In this document: positions 58,906-64,000 of the stretch, one piece after another
Layout: each line of letters starts with the position of its first letter
Position numbering within the stretch: position 1 is the stretch's first letter
Source of the DNA: Planktomarina sp.
GTDB taxonomy: Bacteria > Pseudomonadota > Alphaproteobacteria > Rhodobacterales > Rhodobacteraceae
Length of the DNA: 64,000 nucleotides
Direction of reading: 5' to 3'
Assembly: GCA_020630015.1 (NCBI GenBank)
Contig: JAHDCF010000001.1
Location: 19,946 to 83,945 of the forward strand
Position numbers and translations under genes: made by a program
Notes under the pieces: model-generated
What the model was told of the DNA's origin: nothing
The model's input: the letters and a program-made list of their open reading frames with translations, nothing else
The model's database searches: none

Positions 58906-61226
58906 CAGAATTTGGTCGAAATTGTCAGATCGAAAGATTCGTCCACATCCAGCGTTTCTTTGGTGATCGTTTCGGTGAAGTTAAACCGCAATGGACCGAT
59001 CGGTGTTTCCCAAAACAAGGAAACACCAGCAACTGCCCGTAAGGAAAAATCTTCATATAAGATACCTGCTTGACCTGTGGTTGTCGCGTTGTCCAATCCC
59101 CAAACCGAGCCAACATCGACAAATGCGCCACCCGAGATCCCGTATTCATCCGGCAACCCAATTGGGAACTGTGCCTCAAAGCGCGCAACCGCAAAGTAGT
59201 TGCCACCCAATGCATCATTGTCAGAACCGACAACTTGTCTCGGGCCAATCCCGCCGGCCTGAAATCCGCGGAACGTTGAAGACCCAAGGAAATAGCGATC
59301 TGTGACAAGGCTGACGTCATCATCAAAGTGCAAAGCTCCCGCCTCAAGCACCGCTGACAGCGTCAAATCTTCATTTAAGACTTTAGTTTCGACCCCGGTG
59401 GATAGAGATGTTTTTATGAATTTCACATCGCCACCCAATGCGAAATCTTGACCAAAGCGGAAATAGAAGGCCGTCTTTGGGTCAAGTCCCGACCGGCGAT
59501 TGTCGTATGAATATTTATACCCTAGACCATAATACGTACGGCGACCCAAATTCTTTTCGGTATCAATCACACCACCAGCAAGCGTCGTAACATCCGTAAT
59601 TTTTTCAGATTGTCCAAATGCGTTAACCGCAAGACGACCGTTTTCGCTGACTGGAAAAGACAGAGACGGGCTTATGCGCAGCGAAGATGTGTCGTAGCGC
59701 GCATTATTATTGTCAGTTGCACGGTAATTAACATCAAACCCAAACGCCAGATCGCGATCTAGAAGCGCCGGTTCAAGAAAAGAGAAGGTGAAGCTTCTGG
59801 TTGAACGGCTCGTGTTCAGACCAAAGTTCAGCTTTTGGCCGCGTCCCAAGAAATTGATCTGTGAAAAATTCGCCAAAAGACCAATGCCATCGGTGGAATT
59901 GTAATTCGCACCGAAACTCAGCGAACCCGTTGATTTTTCTTCCACATCCACTTCGATGATCACTTGATTTGGGCTGTTGCCTTCCCGTGCATTCACCTCG
60001 ACTGATGAGAAAAAGCCCAACGCGCGCAAACGGGTTGCCGCTGCTCGGATCATTCTTGGGTTGAACGGATCACCTTCAACGATGTCAAATTCGCGGCGGA
60101 TAACCCGATCAAGGGTGGTCGTGTTGCCCTCGATATCAATTCGTTCAACAAATATCTTAGGGCCGCGGGCCAAAACAAATTCAATATCAAGGCTAAGGTC
60201 TTCATCATTTCTCGAAACAATCGGTTCGACTTGAATAAAATTCAAACCTTGTCTCAGAGCTTCGATTTCCAATCGATCGATCGTGTTATCGACGGCACCC
60301 GGTGAATATACCGTTCCCTCTCTCAATTTCATTTTTGCCTGGAAAAGATCCGGATCAACATCAGGAAGATCGCTGGTCACGAATGTTTCCCCAAACGTAA
60401 ATTGTTGCCCTTCCCGAACGCGGAAAGTCAAAAAGAAACCGTCTCGATCCTGCGACAGTTCCGCATTTACACCAAGCACCTGAAAGTCAATGTACCCACG
60501 TGACTGATAGAAATCTTTCAAAACCTGCTTATCAAACTCGATACGGTCTTCAATAAAAGTGTCCCGGCGAACGAAGGCTCGGAAAATACCGGCTTGTTTT
60601 GATTCAACAACACGCCGTAAACGACGTTCGGAAAAGCTGCGGTTTCCTACAAACGAAATACGTTGGATTTCGACGATACCACCTTCAACGATCTCATATA
60701 CCAAATCGACCCTATTGTCGGATCGGCGAATAATTCTTGGGGTAACTGTCGCAGTGATGCGCCCTTGCGAGGCATAGGCTTCGGATATTCTGTCTGCATC
60801 CTCGTTCGCAATGGCCGCGTTATACACACGTCGAGGGACGGACCGCACGATTTTGTAAAGCGCATCATCCTTCAACCTTTTGTTTCCCTCGAACACCACG
60901 CGGTTGATCGTTGGGTGCTCTACCACGGTCAAAATCAAACGGTTTCCACGAAGACTGACTTCGACTGATTCAAAAAGGCCGCTGGATCGCACACGTTGTA
61001 TCGCTGCGTTAAGTTCTGCATCTGAAACAACCTCACCGCGGCGAATACCAGCGATGGATTGAATCGTTGCAGTTTCGATGCGTCGATTCCCCTCGACATC
61101 AAAACTATCGACGCGAACGCTTTGCGCCTGCGATTGCAGAGGTATCATGATCACAAACAGGCACATCAAAATGCAAGCTTTGCTGGCCAAAACCATTCGC
61201 AATGCGTGTTTTACAACCAAACTCAT
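58905..61226 (-). CDS. bamA: Outer membrane protein assembly factor BamA
   Basis: A 773-residue Omp85 protein, the core of the BAM complex. A signal peptide ends near LQSQAQS; five POTRA domains follow (about 30-420, for example VRVDSFDVEGNRRIETATIQ and IFVERIDIEGNTTTL). The C-terminal barrel carries the lid-locking motif in SSTFRGFQAGGIGPR and ends in STKF with a terminal aromatic. I choose ATG 61224-61226 (MSLVVKHALR). The gap 61227-61325 to rseP has no clear hairpin. Confidence 0.96.
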   Translation of the reverse strand: MSLVVKHALRMVLASKACILMCLFVIMIPLQSQAQSVRVDSFDVEGNRRIETATIQSIAGIRRGEVVSDAELNAAIQRVRSSGLFESVEVSLRGNRLILTVVEHPTINRVVFEGNKRLKDDALYKIVRSVPRRVYNAAIANEDADRISEAYASQGRITATVTPRIIRRSDNRVDLVYEIVEGGIVEIQRISFVGNRSFSERRLRRVVESKQAGIFRAFVRRDTFIEDRIEFDKQVLKDFYQSRGYIDFQVLGVNAELSQDRDGFFLTFRVREGQQFTFGETFVTSDLPDVDPDLFQAKMKLREGTVYSPGAVDNTIDRLEIEALRQGLNFIQVEPIVSRNDEDLSLDIEFVLARGPKIFVERIDIEGNTTTLDRVIRREFDIVEGDPFNPRMIRAAATRLRALGFFSSVEVNAREGNSPNQVIIEVDVEEKSTGSLSFGANYNSTDGIGLLANFSQINFLGRGQKLNFGLNTSRSTRSFTFSFLEPALLDRDLAFGFDVNYRATDNNNARYDTSSLRISPSLSFPVSENGRLAVNAFGQSEKITDVTTLAGGVIDTEKNLGRRTYYGLGYKYSYDNRRSGLDPKTAFYFRFGQDFALGGDVKFIKTSLSTGVETKVLNEDLTLSAVLEAGALHFDDDVSLVTDRYFLGSSTFRGFQAGGIGPRQVVGSDNDALGGNYFAVARFEAQFPIGLPDEYGISGGAFVDVGSVWGLDNATTTGQAGILYEDFSLRAVAGVSLFWETPIGPLRFNFTETITKETLDVDESFDLTISTKF

Positions 61227-61325
61227 AACACGACCCCCCAAGATCAGATGTGTTCCGAGGTTAAGGGTTACCCCCTCCCAGAATTGGTGTCAAAACGAAC
61301 TGAAAGTTATCCACAGGCTTTTCGC

Positions 61326-62663
61326 CTATGGGCACATAAAATCATTCAAGATGACAAATATCATCAACGAAAACACCAACCCGGCCCCCAAAGTCATCAA
61401 AAACTGCATAGCGCGATCTGATGGTGGGCGGCCGGTGATGGCTTCATAAGCACAAAACATCAGATGTCCGCCATCCAACATGGGAATCGGGAACAGGTTC
61501 ATCAATCCAATTCCGGTGGACATGAATGCCAAAAGAGTCAGAAACGTTACCGTGCCCTGGCTTGCCATTTGGCCTGCGACATTCGCAATGGTGACTGGTC
61601 CTGACAAATTGCAAGATCCAATACTGCCAATGACAATATGATAAAGCCCCGACAAAGACCCAGTAATTATATCCCAAGTTCGTTGCGCCGCATATCCAAC
61701 GGCCTCAATAAACGGTAGCTTCACGCGAGCAGGTTCAAAAAAACTTCCAAAACCAACACCCATCAACCAACGGGTTTCAAATCCGCCCTCAGGTAAAGGT
61801 AAATCAACTCGTTTAGGGGTCACGTCAAATACCTTGATGTCGCCACCCCGCCAAACCTCCACTCGCAAAGTTGCGCCATCCGAACCGATGACCGATTTTT
61901 GAATGTCGGAAACGCCCTGTACTTCTTCACCGTTGACCGCTGTTATGACATCGCCCAATTTCAAACCTGCCTGAATTGCCGCCGAATTGGGGGTCAGGGA
62001 TGCCACCGAAGTTGTGCTCGGATACGGGCCCACAACGTCACGTTCCGCCCCGTCGCGCAAAACCTGATAGGTAACATTCAAACTTTCCGGCAGATTGGAA
62101 ATTGCATTTCCGTACGATTGTGTACTGTCGACCGGGTTTCCCGCGACGCCAACAATCTGATCCCCCACGCGCAATTCATTTTGAACTGGCAGGTCCTGCA
62201 TTTTTTCAATGACCAAACTGTCTTGAAGTTGACCTTGCCACATGAAAACGCCCGCATAAAGAACGATGGTCAACATAAAATTGAACACCGGCCCCGCAGC
62301 GGCGGTGGCCGCGCGCGCCCACACTGGGGCGCCATGCATGGTGTGCCTACGCTCTTCTTCGTTAAGAACGTTCAATTGATGCGCATCGGGTGCACTTGCC
62401 GCGTTGGCATCGCCCTTGAATTTGACATAGCCCCCAAATGGAAGCGCTGCAATTTGCCAGCGCGTGCCACGACGATCGTAACGCGACATCAACACTGGGC
62501 CAAACCCCACTGAAAAAACCTCCGCGTGGATGCCACACCACCGACCAACAATGTAGTGGCCATATTCATGGACCGCCACAATGATTGATATGGCCAAAAT
62601 CGCAAAGAAAACCACCCAAGTTACACTGCCAAAGGCGTTGATCAGGCTTCCGATTTCAAACAT
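61326..62663 (-). CDS. rseP: RIP metalloprotease RseP
   Basis: A 445-residue site-2 protease in the inner membrane. The zinc motif HEYGH lies in the first segment (IIVAVHEYGHYIVG) and the second metal ligand in PIPMLDGGHLM. Between them are PDZ domains (about 140-300, with VAGNPVDSTQ and NSAAIQAGLKLGDVITAV). It cleaves anti-sigma factors or signal peptide remnants. It is 15 bases downstream of dxr. Confidence 0.95.
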   Translation of the reverse strand: MFEIGSLINAFGSVTWVVFFAILAISIIVAVHEYGHYIVGRWCGIHAEVFSVGFGPVLMSRYDRRGTRWQIAALPFGGYVKFKGDANAASAPDAHQLNVLNEEERRHTMHGAPVWARAATAAAGPVFNFMLTIVLYAGVFMWQGQLQDSLVIEKMQDLPVQNELRVGDQIVGVAGNPVDSTQSYGNAISNLPESLNVTYQVLRDGAERDVVGPYPSTTSVASLTPNSAAIQAGLKLGDVITAVNGEEVQGVSDIQKSVIGSDGATLRVEVWRGGDIKVFDVTPKRVDLPLPEGGFETRWLMGVGFGSFFEPARVKLPFIEAVGYAAQRTWDIITGSLSGLYHIVIGSIGSCNLSGPVTIANVAGQMASQGTVTFLTLLAFMSTGIGLMNLFPIPMLDGGHLMFCAYEAITGRPPSDRAMQFLMTLGAGLVFSLMIFVILNDFMCP

Positions 62664-62678
62664 CGTTGAGCACTTTCA

Positions 62679-63839
62679 TTACAGTTCAAGGGATCCAGCC
62701 ACATCACGCGCAATCTGATCGAGGGTTAGTACAGCATCTAAGCTGTCGGGCATGGCATTCAATGCCCCTGTTTGATCCAAATTGTTCAACGTCATTTCCA
62801 CCAAACTGGGCATGTCCATGAAACCGATCTCTCGTTTCAAGAATCTTTCTTGGGCTTTTTCTTTTGCTGCATTAAACGCCGCCCCCCAAAGGCCGCGTTT
62901 TGCCATAACTTCGCGCGCCAATCGCAAGGCGGGATGGCGGATTTCACAGGCTTTTCGAAAGCTAAGATTGCCCAAGGCGACCAAATCCAAACGTTCAACT
63001 GGCACATGGTTGCGATCAGGATAATTCAAGGAAAATCCAATCGCGTGTCGCATATCAGCAGGGCCAAGATGCGCCATCAAAGCACCGTCAGAGAACCCAA
63101 CCAAGGCATGTATCATGCTTTCGGGATGTATGACGGCTTCGATCAGATCAGGATCGATCTGAAAATATTCCCGCGTTTCAATCAACTCCAGTGCTTTGTT
63201 GAATAAAGATGCGCTGTCGATTGTGATTTTTTGGCCCATTGACCAATTTGGATGTGTCGCGGCCTGTTCCGGGGTTGCCTTGATCAGCTTTTCCATTGGC
63301 CAATCGCGAAATGCACCACCGCTCGCCGTAATGATAATGCGTTCCACCGCTGATATGTCCTCGCCAATCAGCGCCTGAAAAACGGCGGAATGCTCACTAT
63401 CGACAGGTAAAATCTTCGTGCCTGCCTCTTGGGCCGTGGCCAACAAAAGTTGGCCCGCACATACCAAGCTTTCTTTATTGGCAAGCGCCAGGGTGGTTCC
63501 TTGCTTGGCTGCGATAAGACCCGGGCGAAGACCGGCGGCCCCAACGATGGCCGACATTACCCAATCCGCTGGCATTTGTGCGGCCTCATCCAAACCTGCC
63601 TCTCCCGCAGCCACCTTTACAGATGTGCCGGACAGCGCATTTTTGAGGTCTTCGTAGGAGGCAAAATCGGCAGTCACTGCCAGTTCAGCATCGAATTCAA
63701 CTGCGTCAGCCGCAAGCTGCGCAATATTGGCCGAACCCGTCAGGCAAACCACCTGATATTCATCACGTCGCGACCGCACCAGATCCAGCGTGTTTTGCCC
63801 AATCGATCCGGTCGCGCCAAAGATAGAAATGCGTTTCAT
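62679..63839 (-). CDS. dxr: 1-deoxy-D-xylulose 5-phosphate reductoisomerase
   Basis: A 386-residue MEP-pathway enzyme. The NADPH motif GATGSIGQNTLDL starts at residue 7; LANKESLVCAG, LPVDSEHSAVFQAL and TASGGAFRDWP are the family signatures around the metal and substrate. ATG 63837-63839 (MKRISIFG) is the family start. With ispDF in the same window, two parts of the non-mevalonate pathway are present. Confidence 0.96.
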   Translation of the reverse strand: MKRISIFGATGSIGQNTLDLVRSRRDEYQVVCLTGSANIAQLAADAVEFDAELAVTADFASYEDLKNALSGTSVKVAAGEAGLDEAAQMPADWVMSAIVGAAGLRPGLIAAKQGTTLALANKESLVCAGQLLLATAQEAGTKILPVDSEHSAVFQALIGEDISAVERIIITASGGAFRDWPMEKLIKATPEQAATHPNWSMGQKITIDSASLFNKALELIETREYFQIDPDLIEAVIHPESMIHALVGFSDGALMAHLGPADMRHAIGFSLNYPDRNHVPVERLDLVALGNLSFRKACEIRHPALRLAREVMAKRGLWGAAFNAAKEKAQERFLKREIGFMDMPSLVEMTLNNLDQTGALNAMPDSLDAVLTLDQIARDVAGSLEL

Positions 63840-63846
63840 GTGGTGG

Positions 63847-64000
63847 CTAGACAAAAACCATAATGATCAGTGCGGTAACCGCCGCGCCAAATAAACCATC
63901 AAAACGGTCCAAGACGCCACCATGCCCGGGGATCAAATCAGAACTGTCTTTTACCCCCAGAATTCTTTTGACCGCGCTTTCAGCGATATCGCCCATCTGG
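63847..64000 (-). CDS. cdsA: Phosphatidate cytidylyltransferase CdsA, 3' part
   Basis: Only the last 50 or so residues lie in the window. The CdsA signature is visible: [18 protein letters not shown] then [14 protein letters not shown], followed by a final hydrophobic segment and TAG at 63847-63849. The enzyme makes CDP-diacylglycerol in the inner membrane. It lies seven bases upstream of dxr, the standard cdsA-dxr-rseP order, and begins beyond the right edge. Confidence 0.93.
   Translation of the reverse strand, partial: QMGDIAESAVKRILGVKDSSDLIPGHGGVLDRFDGLFGAAVTALIIMVFV

Noticed and set aside
59070-61449. Plus-strand frames across bamA and rseP
   Set aside because: Antisense shadows; serine/arginine-rich with no motif or ribosome site.

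Overview
This window is a stretch of chromosome from an alphaproteobacterium of the order Rhodobacterales (the Roseobacter/Rhodobacter side). The evidence is gene content and order: hflX-hfq-trkH-trkA-ntrX-ntrY-ntrC-ntrB-dusB facing a fused ispDF; NtrC-type regulators that lack the sigma-54 GAFTGA loop; ctrA and sciP side by side; a Mg-type (zinc-cysteine-free) HemB; DUF6456/DUF6477-type genes; and the cdsA-dxr-rseP-bamA-skp-fabZ-lpxA-lpxI-lpxB cluster. G+C is moderate (about 45-48 % in lines sampled by eye), low for the group. Genes are packed tightly, often joined by ATGA, TAATG or TGATG overlaps. I saw no rRNA, tRNA, transposase, prophage or CRISPR.

Layout. 1-3768: end of an arsenate reductase gene joined to an aquaporin, then an XRE-cupin regulator divergent from an acyl-CoA ligase and a DsbA/FrnE-like protein. 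3765-12884: mfd, a small membrane protein, hemB, a SYLF lipoprotein, a 3-hydroxyisobutyrate dehydrogenase-like enzyme and a penicillin-acylase family hydrolase. 12856-24606: one long minus-strand block of RNA/ribosome biology (hflX, hfq), potassium uptake (trkH, trkA), two nitrogen-type two-component systems and dusB. 24712-28152: ispDF, pgpA, pncC, amtB. 28170-33533: coq10-type START protein, hpt, lipA, two conserved genes of unknown role and a trimethylamine-methyltransferase family protein. 33681-40822: guaA, a periplasmic protein, a DMT exporter, an unknown P-loop protein coupled to metA, an alpha/beta hydrolase, PPK2 and a TetR regulator. 40888-43651: rpsI, rplM, a BCCT transporter. 43877-48067: thioesterase, trmFO, a methyltransferase, gluQ, hisI and an IscU-like scaffold. 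48091-48446: a small-protein locus behind an SOS box. 48453-53833: recG, ligA, ctrA, sciP. 53961-64000: mnmA, then the lipid A / outer membrane assembly / isoprenoid cluster running off the right edge in cdsA.

Most of the window is housekeeping, but several points stand out. The gap between the IscU-like gene and recG holds an unlisted 37-codon single-pass membrane protein with an alphaproteobacterial LexA box (GAAC-N7-GAAC) upstream and its own strong terminator. This is the architecture of an SOS-induced division inhibitor such as Caulobacter SidA. LigA has lost all four cysteines of its zinc finger by substitution, with no gap. NtrC lacks GAFTGA and has a degenerate Walker B. An uncharacterised P-loop protein is translationally coupled to an acetyl-CoA-type MetA. 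Seven of eleven convergent gene pairs overlap at their 3' ends, four of them by exactly four bases with interlocked stop codons.
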